DNA of 64,000 bases, taken from positions 124,001-188,000 of the forward strand of contig NZ_FONT01000003.1 in the NCBI RefSeq assembly GCF_900113025.1. The letters run 5' to 3'. This document shows positions 7,926 to 16,745 of the stretch, piece after piece; position 1 is the first letter of the stretch, and each line of letters starts with the position of its first letter. The notes beneath the pieces were generated by a model. It saw only the letters and a program-made list of their open reading frames with translations, did not search any database and was not told where the DNA came from. Made by a program: the position numbers and the translations under genes. This DNA comes from Alteribacillus iranensis. Lineage in GTDB: Bacteria; Bacillota; Bacilli; Bacillales; Marinococcaceae.

Positions 7926-8606
7926 ATGCTTACACAATCACAAATAAATGAGTTAAAAGAAATGCTTCTCGATAGGAAGAGAGAATATCAAAACCAACTA
8001 TCTGGCGAAGAAAATAATACAGAGAACAACCAAAGAGCGGAAGGAATTGGAGAGATATCTAATATCGATAATCATCCAGGTGATGAGGCAACAGAGTTAT
8101 TCGAACGAGAGAAAGACACAGCATTGAATAATTTATCAAGAGAAAAGTTAGATCAAATCGAAAACGCCTTACAAGCGATGGATGAAGGAACGTATGGTAT
8201 CTGTGAAGTCGGGGGAGAAGAAATACCTTTTGAGCGACTGCAGGCTGTTCCTGAAACGAGACGATGTGTCAAACATGCAGAAGATGAAGCAATTTCCAAC
8301 GGAAGAGCGGTAGAAGAAGATGTCCTTCAGTCATCAGTCCATACGAAGAACCGGCGGGAGGAGGTTATTTTTGACCGCGAAGATTCCTGGGATACAGTAA
8401 GTGAATATGGGAGTTCGCAGACACCTTCGGATGTGCCAGAGTCGATGAAAGAATACGGAACGGAAGGGGACACAAGAGAGCATCCTGGTAAATCAGATGA
8501 AGTGGAAGATAAACCGGTTGCTGATTTAGAAGGAAAAGACACCGGTCTTACTGCCGAACGGAAAGAGCATAATGATGGCAGCAGGAATAGATATGAAGAT
8601 AGCTAA
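7926..8606 (+). CDS. yteA: YteA-like DksA/TraR-type zinc-finger protein, degenerate finger
   Basis: A 226-residue acidic protein resembling B. subtilis YteA (about 239 residues). An N-terminal coiled-coil hairpin (about residues 1-85, with the D-E-A-T-E-L-F-E-R-E-K signature) is followed by a DksA-like finger and an acidic C-terminal tail. Only part of the usual C-x2-C-x17-C-x2-C zinc site remains: C93 and C114 are present, but position 96 is Gly and 117 is His. This fits the YteA subgroup rather than true DksA. YteA proteins are linked to sporulation, and the exact role is not established. ATG 7926 follows a GGAGGG ribosome binding site. Confidence 0.8.
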   Translation: MLTQSQINELKEMLLDRKREYQNQLSGEENNTENNQRAEGIGEISNIDNHPGDEATELFEREKDTALNNLSREKLDQIENALQAMDEGTYGICEVGGEEIPFERLQAVPETRRCVKHAEDEAISNGRAVEEDVLQSSVHTKNRREEVIFDREDSWDTVSEYGSSQTPSDVPESMKEYGTEGDTREHPGKSDEVEDKPVADLEGKDTGLTAERKEHNDGSRNRYEDS

Positions 8607-8608
8607 AG

Positions 8609-8643
8609 AGAGCAAGCAGGGGAATGACCCTGCTTGCTCTTAT
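8609..8643 (+). terminator. strong terminator after the YteA-like gene
   Basis: A perfect 13-bp stem AGAGCAAGCAGGG/CCCTGCTTGCTCT (8609-8621 with 8628-8640) has a 6-nt loop. It has only a short T tail. Confidence 0.8.
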
Positions 8644-8711
8644 GTCGAGCTTCCTTAAGGGGGGCTGTGCTACACTGTATACAGGAAAGAGGATAGAGAG
8701 GAGGGGATGGC

Positions 8712-9056
8712 GTGGCGTGGTTATTTGTTTTAGGAGCAGCCATCATAGAAGTATTTTGGGTTGTTGGACTAAAGCATTCCGACTCTTTTTTAGATTGGAG
8801 CGGTACTGTAGCGGCGATTATACTAAGCTTTTACTTTATCGTAAAAGCATGTGAAAAGCTGCCGGCAGGTACGGTATACGCCGTTTTTACAGGGTCAGGA
8901 GCAGCTGCTATCGTCCTTGTTGATTATCTCGTATTCGAAGCGGCTTTTTCATGGCAGCAACTCGTATTCATTGGTCTTATCATTACAGGAGTAATAGGAA
9001 TTAAAGTAACAACAGAGGAACAGGAAGAACCGGCACACGCTGAGAAAGGAGAATAG
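8712..9056 (+). CDS. ykkC: SMR-family efflux subunit, YkkC-like
   Basis: A 114-residue protein with four transmembrane helices and the membrane-embedded essential glutamate at residue 13 (A-I-I-E-V-F-W), as in all small multidrug resistance transporters. G-L-K-H-S-D-S and the T-V-Y-A-V-F-T-G signature resemble B. subtilis YkkC (112 residues). It uses GTG 8712 behind GAGGGG. The second SMR subunit starts 2 bp after its stop, so the two form a paired SMR operon whose products assemble as a heterodimer. There is no room upstream for a ykkC-type guanidine-I riboswitch. Substrates may be cationic drugs or guanidinium compounds. Confidence 0.88.
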   Translation: MAWLFVLGAAIIEVFWVVGLKHSDSFLDWSGTVAAIILSFYFIVKACEKLPAGTVYAVFTGSGAAAIVLVDYLVFEAAFSWQQLVFIGLIITGVIGIKVTTEEQEEPAHAEKGE

Positions 9057-9058
9057 CG

Positions 9059-9373
9059 ATGGCTTGGTTATTTTTAATTGTTGCAAGTTTTGGAGAAATT
9101 TTTGGCGTTATGAGTATTAATCTATACATACAGAAAAAGTCGTTGCTGTGGCTTATGGTCATGGTAATAACATTTGCAGGCGGATTCTTTTTTTTGTCTC
9201 TTGCTATGAGAGAGATACCAATGGGAACAGCGTATGCCGTGTGGACTGGTTTAGGAGCTGCTGGCGCAGTACTTTTAGGCATAGTGTTTTTTGGAGAATC
9301 CGCCGGTTGGAAACGGATTCTCTTTTTAGCGTTTATAATCGCCGGTGCTGCGGGACTAAGAGCTGTACAATAA
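9059..9373 (+). CDS. ykkD: SMR-family efflux subunit, YkkD-like
   Basis: The partner of the preceding SMR protein: 104 residues, four transmembrane helices, essential Glu at residue 13 (S-F-G-E-I-F-G-V-M-S) and the A-Y-A-V-W-T-G-L-G-A signature. The length equals B. subtilis YkkD (105). Paired SMR proteins insert in opposite orientations and function only together. It is translated from ATG 9059 behind AAAGGAG, 2 bp after the first gene. I see no terminator before the minus-strand repeat element that lies between this gene and the next. Confidence 0.88.
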   Translation: MAWLFLIVASFGEIFGVMSINLYIQKKSLLWLMVMVITFAGGFFFLSLAMREIPMGTAYAVWTGLGAAGAVLLGIVFFGESAGWKRILFLAFIIAGAAGLRAVQ

Positions 9374-9454
9374 CCTGTCGTGTCGTACCTTCTTAAAAGA
9401 TAGAGCAGTTTTCATTACGTATTCGCTCATTGTGTGGCGGTAAGCTCCTTTGCT

Positions 9455-9495
9455 AGCAAACGTCGCCGATAGACGGGCGTCTTTCACTTTTCTTA
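9455..9495 (-). repeat. partial copy of the TAAGAAAAGCG repeat element
   Basis: Read on the minus strand from 9495, the sequence starts TAAGAAAAGTGAAAGACG, continues with CCCGTCTATCGGCGAC and then diverges. It matches the start of the 45778-46041 copy (TAAGAAAAGCGAAAGGCG, then TCCGCCTATCGGCGAC). Its first three bases are the TAA stop of the P-loop gene upstream on the same strand. Confidence 0.75.
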
Positions 9496-10557
9496 TATTG
9501 TTATATATTGATGAAGGTCTTTCAGTTTCTTCATAAAGGACGATTCATTCATCGCATGAATGTATAACTGTTCTATTTTTTTAGTACAATCTTGTGCCTC
9601 TTTTAAGTGTTGAATCCCTTTTTTCATGTGAGATTTATAGCGGCGGTTGAGCGACTGTATCTCCTTTTCGTATTTTTCATCAGTTCCTGGCATGACAGCG
9701 ATCGTATATAAATCAATAACCTCATCTTCCTGCCGTTCAGGGAAATATTCATGGGGATCGGTACTATCGAAAATACATACACTTATATCTCGAAAAATAA
9801 CCATATCCAGACTATCTGGGTCAAAACCGCAATGATAAATCTCCATGTCTACTCCGAGTTCTTCTGCGACGGAAATGATACGCTTTAAAAACGTGGATTT
9901 CCCGGTGCCGGCGCGTCCTTTTATAAAATACCTTTTCATCAGTTTTTCGGTGAGATTAGGGATATAATCGACTACCCCTTTCGGCGTTGAAGCACCAAAA
10001 AAACGATGTTTGTATTGTGGCCCTTTTTCTTTTTTCTCAACGGAATGAAACAGAATATCAGCGAGTTCATCAGCTTTATGGTCTGCTTTCGAAAAGTCCA
10101 TGTGGTTAATATAGATATCCTCTAACCCATCATGTATACGTAATCCTGTTTGAAACGACCTGTGAGAGGAGTTCAATAGCCGTTGCCTTCTGTTTTTTAA
10201 GCGATGAAGTGTCTTATTATCCAATTTTTCCCTATGAAAGATATCATCTACTGTTATTTTTTTAACGGAAGCATGGTTACCTTGAAAGACGTGAGACAAA
10301 CCACCGTATACTCCTACCTTCCATTGCGGGAGAACAAAGCCGTCGAGATAATTTTCATCATAGGAGTGGATGATTTCGAGATCATATTCTTTCTCCGAAC
10401 ATGTTTTTATAAGTTCATTCATTAATCTTGTTTTCATGGAAACTGACTCGCCTTCTAAAAATAAAACATGATCGAGCTCTTGAAAGTTCGAAGCATACAA
10501 AGAGTAAAACCCTTTTGCTGTATGATTCCCCGCGTAATAATGCAGTATGTCCCCCAC
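9493..10557 (-). CDS. duplicated P-loop ATPase-like protein (PRK06851-type)
   Basis: A 354-residue protein built from two related halves. The second half has an intact Walker A, GRAGTGKST at about 214-222. In the first half the equivalent loop (about residues 35-43, E-G-E-S-V-S-M-K-T) has lost the glycines and the GKS core. Surrounding features (F-Y-S-L-Y, L-D-G-F-V-L-P, H-C-G-F-D-P-D-S-L-D) fit the PRK06851 family of uncharacterised Bacillus and Clostridium ATPases. GTG 10557 is preferred because AAAGGAGGG lies 7 nt upstream, whereas a GTG 27 nt earlier has no such site. The TAA stop coincides with the start of a repeat element. Confidence 0.75.
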   Translation of the reverse strand: MGDILHYYAGNHTAKGFYSLYASNFQELDHVLFLEGESVSMKTRLMNELIKTCSEKEYDLEIIHSYDENYLDGFVLPQWKVGVYGGLSHVFQGNHASVKKITVDDIFHREKLDNKTLHRLKNRRQRLLNSSHRSFQTGLRIHDGLEDIYINHMDFSKADHKADELADILFHSVEKKEKGPQYKHRFFGASTPKGVVDYIPNLTEKLMKRYFIKGRAGTGKSTFLKRIISVAEELGVDMEIYHCGFDPDSLDMVIFRDISVCIFDSTDPHEYFPERQEDEVIDLYTIAVMPGTDEKYEKEIQSLNRRYKSHMKKGIQHLKEAQDCTKKIEQLYIHAMNESSFMKKLKDLHQYITI

Positions 10558-10713
10558 GAGAACACCCTCCTTTACATGACTCACGATGTGTATCTGTGGA
10601 ACAGTGTATGCAAACGAGGAAGGGGGGGTGCATGCCTATGTTTGAAGGCAGGGTAGCATATCCATTTGGCATCACGTAAGCCTTCAGTTATCCACTGCTC
10701 TCGCCAGCGATTG

Positions 10714-11706
10714 TTATGTCAGGTCATAAAGCAAAATCCCATCTTTTTTAAACGTATATATGTGGCCGTTCGTTTCTAAATAATCCAAGTGCCCAATGAT
10801 TTCTGACATAACAAGTGGGAATTGCTCGTTATATCTTTTAGCATAAAATGTCCTAGCTAGTGCATCAGCAGTTCTCGTGCCATTCTGTATAAGCAGGCGT
10901 AGTTGATTTGCTTTCTCTGCTATTTCTTTTTCTCGTTTCCTGACTAAGGAATGATGGTCTTTGATGAATTCTCCATGGCCAGGAAGAACGAGTGGAGAGT
11001 CAAGTGTCAGAGTCTTGTTATACGATGCCATATGTTCCAGCAGCGATTGTGGGCGATTTCCACTTGTGTCAGGCTCTATTAAAGCATTGCTTGAAATGTG
11101 ACTTATGAGAAGGTCACCGGCAAACAAGCGGTCCGATACGTGATCGTAAAAAGCAACTTGATCGGGAGCGTGTCCAGGTGTTTCTATCACTTGCAAGCCA
11201 AATATTTCCTCTTTTTCCCGAATGGGTTGTAAATCAGCTTCGATTGCTTGTCCGGCATTCTTTTCTTTCGCTTCCCGTAAATAGGAAATTTGTTCTTTTC
11301 CTCTTTCTCCGCAACCAGCTTCTTTATAGAGGGTCTCGAAAAATGAAATGCGTCTTTCCATAAAGTCCGGATTTCTTCTCAGTCTCGGAATACCTTCCGG
11401 GTGTATGAACACAGGAATTGGATGGTCTTCTGTAATACGATTAATAAGCCCTACGTGATCGACATGGTGATGAGTTAATAAAATGGCAGTCAAGTCTTTT
11501 ATATGAAAATTATTTTCTTGTAGTACTTCTTCCAAGGCGTTCCAGGAAGAGGAGCTATTGATACCTGCATCTATTAATACAAGAGAATCGCCAGTTTGGT
11601 ATAAATAAAAATTAAAGCTTTTTAAAGAACTTTTTGTCGGCACGATGACAGGATATAAAGAGCCATTACTTGAAGAAAGAGCCATTGGAGCATCACTACC
11701 TCTCAT
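10714..11706 (-). CDS. metallo-beta-lactamase-fold hydrolase
   Basis: A protein of about 330 residues with the zinc-binding signature H-H-H-V-D-H near residues 79-84 (L-L-T-H-H-H-V-D-H-V-G), further metal ligands in E-T-P-G-H-A-P-D-Q and F-A-G-D-L, and a C-terminal helical domain. This layout fits glyoxalase-II/RNase-Z-like MBL hydrolases such as B. subtilis YflN. The substrate cannot be deduced. ATG 11706 is chosen because GAGG lies 9 nt upstream. An in-frame ATG at 11721 lacks a ribosome binding site. It is transcribed divergently from the quinone oxidoreductase gene. Confidence 0.82.
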   Translation of the reverse strand: MRGSDAPMALSSSNGSLYPVIVPTKSSLKSFNFYLYQTGDSLVLIDAGINSSSSWNALEEVLQENNFHIKDLTAILLTHHHVDHVGLINRITEDHPIPVFIHPEGIPRLRRNPDFMERRISFFETLYKEAGCGERGKEQISYLREAKEKNAGQAIEADLQPIREKEEIFGLQVIETPGHAPDQVAFYDHVSDRLFAGDLLISHISSNALIEPDTSGNRPQSLLEHMASYNKTLTLDSPLVLPGHGEFIKDHHSLVRKREKEIAEKANQLRLLIQNGTRTADALARTFYAKRYNEQFPLVMSEIIGHLDYLETNGHIYTFKKDGILLYDLT

Positions 11707-11807
11707 TCCGTTTTTCCTCATCTTACCAAACTCAGGGAAAATTCAAAATTAAAGGGTCAACAGGGAGAGAGGGAAACGAATGCTTTGAATAATAGTAAAA
11801 TTATTTA

Positions 11808-11852
11808 TTGAAATTATATTTCGCATACAATGATAATAAAAAGTGTTATAAT
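11808..11852 (+). promoter_or_regulatory. promoter region of the quinone oxidoreductase gene
   Basis: TTGAAA (11808-11813) and TGATAA (11831-11836) are 17 bp apart. A separate consensus TATAAT at 11847-11852 has only a poor -35 hexamer. One of the two is likely the promoter. Confidence 0.45.
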
Positions 11853-11894
11853 GACGAAGGAAATGCCTGAATAGACTGAAAAGGAGTGATTCTC

Positions 11895-12878
11895 ATGAAA
11901 GCAGTAATTGTCACAGAACTAGGTGGACCAGAAGTATTACAAGTACAAGATGTAGAAAAACCAGAGATTAATCAAGACGAAGTTCTTGTTAAAACGGAGG
12001 CCGTTAGTGTGAACTTCGCCGACATCAAAGCGAGACAAGGTGCTTTTCATGGAGTTAAAGGAGCTGGATTTATTCCTGGAATGGAATGTTTCGGCACCGT
12101 AGAAAGAGTTGGCGAGGGAGTAACAGGAATAAAGGTCGGCCAACGTGTGGCGGCTTTTACGACAGGAGGCTCCTATGCTGAATACGCAAAAGCGAATGAA
12201 AATGTTACATATCCAGTACCAGACGGAGTAGATGCAGAGACAGCAGCTGCTTCTCTCATGGTAGGAGTGACAGCTTACAATGTTTTAAGAAATACAGCAC
12301 GTATTCAAAAAGGTGAGACCGTGCTTATCCACGCAGCAGCTGGAGGGATTGGCACGACTGCGTGTCAGCTGGCAAAAAAATTCGGGGCTAAAAAAGTGAT
12401 AGGAACAGTAAGCAGTCTGGAAAAGGCAGAAGCAGCCAAACATGCTGGTGCTGATAAAGTAATAAACTATAAAGAAGAGGACTTTGTCCAGCAAACGTTA
12501 GATGAAACAGAAGGAAAAGGAGCTGACGTCATTCTTGATACGATTGCTGGCGAAAATTTCAATAAAAGCCTGGAATGCTTAGCACCGTTTGGAAGAGCTG
12601 TTATCTTCGGCCATGCTAATGATGATTCTGCTCCAGGAACCGTGAAAACGAATATGTTACACGCTTCATGCCGCTCTGTGCTCGGTTATAGTACAGGTAC
12701 ATGTATTAAAGAACGTCCGGAAGCTTTAGAGGAAGCAGCCCATGAAATTTTTCGCATGCTAAAAGATAATGAGCTGGATGTGTATGTCTCTCAAACATAT
12801 TCCCTTGACCAAGCTGCAGAAGCCCATGCACATATCGAAAGTAGAAAAAGTAAAGGAAAAATGTTGTTAAAAATCTAA
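11895..12878 (+). CDS. NADPH:quinone oxidoreductase family protein
   Basis: A 327-residue medium-chain dehydrogenase/reductase of the zinc-free quinone oxidoreductase group. An N-terminal GroES-like domain is followed by a Rossmann domain with A-A-A-G-G-I-G-T-T-A near residue 150, the nucleotide-binding signature of this group. The reaction is probably NADPH-dependent reduction of a quinone or other enone, but the substrate is unknown. ATG 11895 is chosen because AAAGGAG lies 8 nt upstream. An in-frame GTG at 11886 overlaps that ribosome binding site. A strong terminator follows, so it is monocistronic. Confidence 0.87.
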   Translation: MKAVIVTELGGPEVLQVQDVEKPEINQDEVLVKTEAVSVNFADIKARQGAFHGVKGAGFIPGMECFGTVERVGEGVTGIKVGQRVAAFTTGGSYAEYAKANENVTYPVPDGVDAETAAASLMVGVTAYNVLRNTARIQKGETVLIHAAAGGIGTTACQLAKKFGAKKVIGTVSSLEKAEAAKHAGADKVINYKEEDFVQQTLDETEGKGADVILDTIAGENFNKSLECLAPFGRAVIFGHANDDSAPGTVKTNMLHASCRSVLGYSTGTCIKERPEALEEAAHEIFRMLKDNELDVYVSQTYSLDQAAEAHAHIESRKSKGKMLLKI

Positions 12879-12880
12879 TG

Positions 12881-12912
12881 ATAGGCAGAGTGAAAAGCTC
12901 TGCCTATTTTTT
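12881..12912 (+). terminator. terminator after the quinone oxidoreductase gene
   Basis: ATAGGCAGAG/CTCTGCCTAT is a perfect 10-bp stem (12881-12890 with 12898-12907) followed by a T-run. Confidence 0.9.
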
Positions 12913-13010
12913 TGCCGTTTCATATTGAATATTGATTTTGAAAACATAATGCTATATATTTATATATAACATATAAATATACTTGGTTTTAGAGGGTGAG
13001 GAATAAAAAT

Positions 13011-13466
13011 ATGTCAACAGAACAATTAATGAAAGTAGCAACAGAAGGTCAATGGGAAGGTGGAGTGAAGACTTCTATTTCCGTAAGGGATTTTGAACCG
13101 CTTATCGTTGATGAACCGGCCAGCTTGGGTGGAGGAGATGAAGGTCCTAATCCGGTCGAATATGTACTTGCCGGCTTGTCCAGCTGTACGTCTGTTATGA
13201 TTGCACTTATCGCAAAGGAACAAGACTTTACTTTTAATGGAGTAGAGTTTAAGAATGAGGGTGATATTGATATCAGGGGATTGCAAGGAGTAGAAGGAGT
13301 CTCTCCACACTTTCAAGAAGTTCGATTCGATGTGATTCTCGATACAACGGAAAACGAAGACAAGATTCAGCAGTTAAAAGAAGCGGTCGAGAAACGTTGC
13401 CCGGTAATGAATCTACTTCGTGATGCGGACATCCCTGTGGAAACAAAATGGCTGAAAAAACTATAA
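13011..13466 (+). CDS. OsmC/Ohr family protein
   Basis: A 151-residue OsmC-fold protein. The two cysteines of the family's thiol peroxidase site are visible in L-S-S-C-T-S-V-M and K-R-C-P-V-M-N-L. OsmC and Ohr proteins reduce organic hydroperoxides with dithiol cofactors, although many small OsmC-like members have no proven substrate. ATG 13011 has GAGG 9 nt upstream. A GTG at 12996 lies within the ribosome binding region and is less likely. The gene is monocistronic, with an AT-rich promoter region before it and a terminator after it. Confidence 0.88.
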   Translation: MSTEQLMKVATEGQWEGGVKTSISVRDFEPLIVDEPASLGGGDEGPNPVEYVLAGLSSCTSVMIALIAKEQDFTFNGVEFKNEGDIDIRGLQGVEGVSPHFQEVRFDVILDTTENEDKIQQLKEAVEKRCPVMNLLRDADIPVETKWLKKL

Positions 13467-13474
13467 TAAACGAT

Positions 13475-13518
13475 AGGAGCTGTTCACACATTGAAGTGTA
13501 CAGCTCCTGCTTTCTTTG
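13475..13518 (+). terminator. terminator after the OsmC gene
   Basis: AGGAGCTGT (13475-13483) pairs with ACAGCTCCT (13500-13508) and is followed by a T-rich tail. Confidence 0.75.
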
Positions 13519-13531
13519 ACGAAGGCTTCTT

Positions 13532-13566
13532 GTGCAAGTCAGGCCAGGGTGCTTACGCTTTTCTTA
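13532..13566 (-). repeat. fragment of the TAAGAAAAGCG repeat element
   Basis: Read on the minus strand from 13566, the sequence is TAAGAAAAGCGTAAGCACC, then CTGGCCTGACTTGCACA. This matches the first about 30 bp of the 37930 copy (TAAGAAAAGCGCAAGCGCC, then TTGGCTTGCACA). Unlike the other copies it does not follow a gene on its own strand. Confidence 0.65.
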
Positions 13567-13572
13567 CTTATA

Positions 13573-13601
13573 TTGACTTGTCAGGAATTACACCGTAAAA
13601 T
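13573..13601 (+). promoter_or_regulatory. valS promoter
   Basis: TTGACT (13573-13578) and TAAAAT (13596-13601) are spaced 17 bp apart, directly upstream of the T-box leader. Confidence 0.8.
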
Positions 13602-13607
13602 ATGACT

Positions 13608-13862
13608 AAATGCGATAACAGGGAAGAGTACTTTCATGTCCACCTGTCCAGAGAGAAAAATCCTTGGCTGAGAGATTTTTCAGGTTCTAATGAGAGGAAC
13701 GTCACCCTCGAGCAGCTTCCTTGAATAGAGTAGGGGAAGACGGAAGGTCCGTTATCCAATCAAGTGCACATAAGGAGCATACATATGCTTTTGCATCCTT
13801 TACGTGAATAAAAGGTGGTACCGCGAACCTCTTCGTCCTTTGTCGATGAAGGGTTTTTTTAT
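13608..13862 (+). ncRNA. T-box leader of valS with Val (GUC) specifier
   Basis: The leader contains the T-box core AGGTGGTACCGCG (13813-13825). Its TGGT (13816-13819) can pair with the acceptor end of a tRNA whose discriminator is A. The Stem I 5' side has the AGTA motif and the 3' side has GAAC-GTC-ACC, putting the specifier codon GTC (valine) at 13701-13703. The alternative terminator is a 9-bp stem (13829-13837 with 13845-13853) followed by T7. Uncharged tRNA-Val would stabilise the antiterminator and allow valS transcription. Confidence 0.93.
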
Positions 13863-13914
13863 TGATACTAAACGGAATCTTAAATTATTACTTTTTACAT
13901 AAGGAGGCTTTCAC

Positions 13915-16557
13915 ATGACAAATCAAGAAACATCAATGCCGACGAAATACGATCCACAAGCAACCGAAACAAAATGGTATCCATTCTGGACAAATGGAGA
14001 TTTTTTCAAAGCAACGGGGAATGAGGATAAGGAGCCGTATACGATTGTCATCCCGCCGCCGAATGTCACGGGTCGACTGCACCTTGGACATGCATGGGAT
14101 ACGACGCTTCAAGACATTATCTCGCGTGCAAAGCGCATGCAAGGCTATGACACCTTGTGGCTGCCGGGTATGGACCATGCTGGGATTGCGACACAGGCGA
14201 AAGTAGAAGGAAAGCTGCGAGAGGAAGGGACAAGCCGGTACGATTTGGGAAGAGAGAAATTCTTGGAAAAATCGTATGAATGGAAAGAAGAGTATGCGGA
14301 TTTCATCCGCCAACAGTGGGCAAAGCTCGGTTTGTCTCTCGACTATTCCCGTGAGCGTTTCACAATGGACGAGGGCTTGTCTAAAGCTGTCCGTGAAGTG
14401 TTTGTAAAGCTGTATGAAAAAGACCTCATTTATCGCGGTGAGTATATTATTAATTGGGATCCCGATACGCAGACTGCCTTGTCTGATATTGAAGTGGAAT
14501 ATAAAGACGTTCAAGGTCATTTTTATCATATGAGATATCCATTAAAAGACGGCAGTGGCCATATTGAAATTGCAACAACACGTCCGGAAACGATGCTGGG
14601 AGATACAGCGGTAGCCGTCCATCCAGAAGACGAACGATATAAGCATTTGATTGGCAAGAAGGTTGTGCTGCCGATCGTTGGCCGGGAAATCGAAATTATT
14701 GCGGATGACTATGTAGATATGGAATTTGGTTCCGGTGCTGTTAAGATTACACCTGCTCACGATCCAAATGACTTTGAAATGGGAAATCGCCACGATCTCG
14801 AGCGCGTTCTCATTATGGATGAGAGCGGGAAAATGAATGAAAATGCTGGCAAGTATCAAGGGATGGACCGTTTTGAATGCCGGAAGCAGCTGGTGAAGGA
14901 CATGCAAGAAGAAGGTGTTCTCTTCGAGATTGAGGAGCACATGCATTCCGTTGGTCACTCTGAGCGCAGCGGCGCTGTCGTAGAGCCTTATTTATCAACG
15001 CAGTGGTTTGTGAAAATGAAGCCACTTGCGGAACAAGCGATAGAACTTCAAAAACAAGAGGGGAAAGTGAATTTTGTTCCCGATCGTTTTGAAAAAACAT
15101 ACTTACACTGGCTGGAAAACATTCGCGATTGGTGTATTTCCCGTCAGCTTTGGTGGGGACACCGGATTCCAGCCTGGTACCATAAGGAAACCGGTGAAAT
15201 CCATGTAGGTCATGAAGCGCCGGCAGATATTGAAAATTGGGAGCAGGACGAAGATGTTCTCGATACTTGGTTTAGTTCGGCTTTATGGCCGTTTTCAACC
15301 ATGGGCTGGCCGGATACCGCATCAGAAGATTTTAAGCGCTACTACCCGACAGACGTCCTCGTTACCGGCTATGATATCATCTTTTTCTGGGTATCCCGGA
15401 TGATTTTCCAAGGACTTGAATTTACGGGCGAACGACCATTTAAAGATGTGTTAATTCACGGTCTCGTTCGAGCAGCCGACGGCAGAAAAATGAGTAAGTC
15501 CCTCGGGAACGGAGTAGACCCAATGGATGTCATTGAGAAATATGGTGCTGATGCTCTCCGTTTCTTCCTTGCGACCGGAACGACGCCGGGAAATGACCTA
15601 CGCTTCCATTGGGAGAAAGTAGAAGCCAACTGGAATTTCGCCAATAAAATTTGGAATGCTTCTCGTTTTGCATTGATGAATATGGAAGGTCTCACTTATG
15701 AAGAAATTGACCTTAGCGGGGATAAAACGATTGCTGACCGCTGGATATTGACGCGACTTCAAGAGACCATCCAGGATGTTACTCGTTTAATGGACCGCTA
15801 TGAGTTTGGAGAAGTAGGCCGTCTCTTATATAATTTCATTTGGGACGATGTGTGTGACTGGTATATTGAAATGGCAAAGCTTCCGTTGTACGGGGAAGAC
15901 GAGCAGGCGAAACAGACAACTCGGTCTGTACTTGCATATGTTCTCGATCAAACAATGCGTCTCTTGCATCCGATTATGCCGTTTATTACAGAAGAAATTT
16001 GGCAGCATCTCCCACACAAAGGGGAGTCTATCACGGTAGCTCCGTGGCCGGAAGTAAAAAAAGAAATGATTGATTCAGCAGCAGTGGAAGATATGGAACT
16101 ATTGAAAAATGTAATTCGCACCGTGCGCAATACCCGTGCAGAAATGAATGTAGCGCCAAGCAAGCCGATTGATTTGCAAATAAAAGCGGCCAATCAGCAA
16201 GTATTACAGCAATTAGAACGTGGACGTGATTATATCGAGCGGTTCTGTAATCCGGAACAACTTCACGTAGACACAGATATCGAAGCGCCGGAGAAATCAG
16301 TATCCCAAGTAGTGACTGGGGCGGAGTTGTATATGCCGCTCGCGGGCCTTATTGATATTGACGAAGAAATCGCTCGACTGGAAAAAGAAAAAGAAAAGCT
16401 CGATAAAGAAGTGACAAGAGTACAGAAAAAGCTCTCCAATGAAGGCTTCTTAAAGAAAGCACCGGAACAAGTAGTCGAAGAAGAAAAGCAAAAAGAAAAG
16501 GATTACGTGGAGAAACGAGAGAAAGTAACGGCACGTATTGAAGAACTGAAAAGTTAA
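13915..16557 (+). CDS. valS: valyl-tRNA synthetase
   Basis: An 880-residue class-I aminoacyl-tRNA synthetase that charges tRNA-Val. The HIGH signature is H-L-G-H at 56-59 ([12 protein letters not shown]) and KMSKS is at 525-529. A C-terminal coiled coil from about residue 805 is typical of ValRS and contacts the tRNA. The length equals B. subtilis ValS (880). ATG 13915 has TAAGGAGG upstream. Expression is governed by the T-box leader. folC follows after a small hairpin, as in other Bacillaceae. Confidence 0.98.
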   Translation: MTNQETSMPTKYDPQATETKWYPFWTNGDFFKATGNEDKEPYTIVIPPPNVTGRLHLGHAWDTTLQDIISRAKRMQGYDTLWLPGMDHAGIATQAKVEGKLREEGTSRYDLGREKFLEKSYEWKEEYADFIRQQWAKLGLSLDYSRERFTMDEGLSKAVREVFVKLYEKDLIYRGEYIINWDPDTQTALSDIEVEYKDVQGHFYHMRYPLKDGSGHIEIATTRPETMLGDTAVAVHPEDERYKHLIGKKVVLPIVGREIEIIADDYVDMEFGSGAVKITPAHDPNDFEMGNRHDLERVLIMDESGKMNENAGKYQGMDRFECRKQLVKDMQEEGVLFEIEEHMHSVGHSERSGAVVEPYLSTQWFVKMKPLAEQAIELQKQEGKVNFVPDRFEKTYLHWLENIRDWCISRQLWWGHRIPAWYHKETGEIHVGHEAPADIENWEQDEDVLDTWFSSALWPFSTMGWPDTASEDFKRYYPTDVLVTGYDIIFFWVSRMIFQGLEFTGERPFKDVLIHGLVRAADGRKMSKSLGNGVDPMDVIEKYGADALRFFLATGTTPGNDLRFHWEKVEANWNFANKIWNASRFALMNMEGLTYEEIDLSGDKTIADRWILTRLQETIQDVTRLMDRYEFGEVGRLLYNFIWDDVCDWYIEMAKLPLYGEDEQAKQTTRSVLAYVLDQTMRLLHPIMPFITEEIWQHLPHKGESITVAPWPEVKKEMIDSAAVEDMELLKNVIRTVRNTRAEMNVAPSKPIDLQIKAANQQVLQQLERGRDYIERFCNPEQLHVDTDIEAPEKSVSQVVTGAELYMPLAGLIDIDEEIARLEKEKEKLDKEVTRVQKKLSNEGFLKKAPEQVVEEEKQKEKDYVEKREKVTARIEELKS

Positions 16558-16589
16558 GGAACAAGCGCCGAAGTAGGAGGGGACGGGGA

Positions 16590-16618
16590 AACGTCTCTCT
16601 CCATACAGAGGCGTTTTT
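16590..16618 (+). terminator. hairpin between valS and folC
   Basis: An imperfect stem around AACGTCTCT and AGAGGCGTT is followed by TTT. It may reduce read-through into folC. Confidence 0.6.
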
Positions 16619-16745
16619 ACTTGTAAGTTGGGAAAGGTTTTGAGATCCAGCCTCAGCACCGAGCTGCTGGGAGGCTGCAGGATGATGGATCTTTTTAAAG
16701 CACACATTCTTCGGGTAAGGACTTTAGAAAAAGGAGAGAAGCATC

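Noticed and set aside
8641-8711. Guanidine-I (ykkC) riboswitch upstream of the SMR pair
   Set aside because: Only about 70 nt separate the previous terminator from the first start codon and none of the conserved guanidine-I motifs is seen.
10415-10679. Several overlapping frames near the start of the P-loop gene
   Set aside because: They overlap the real minus-strand gene and its ribosome binding site, and show no protein-like pattern.
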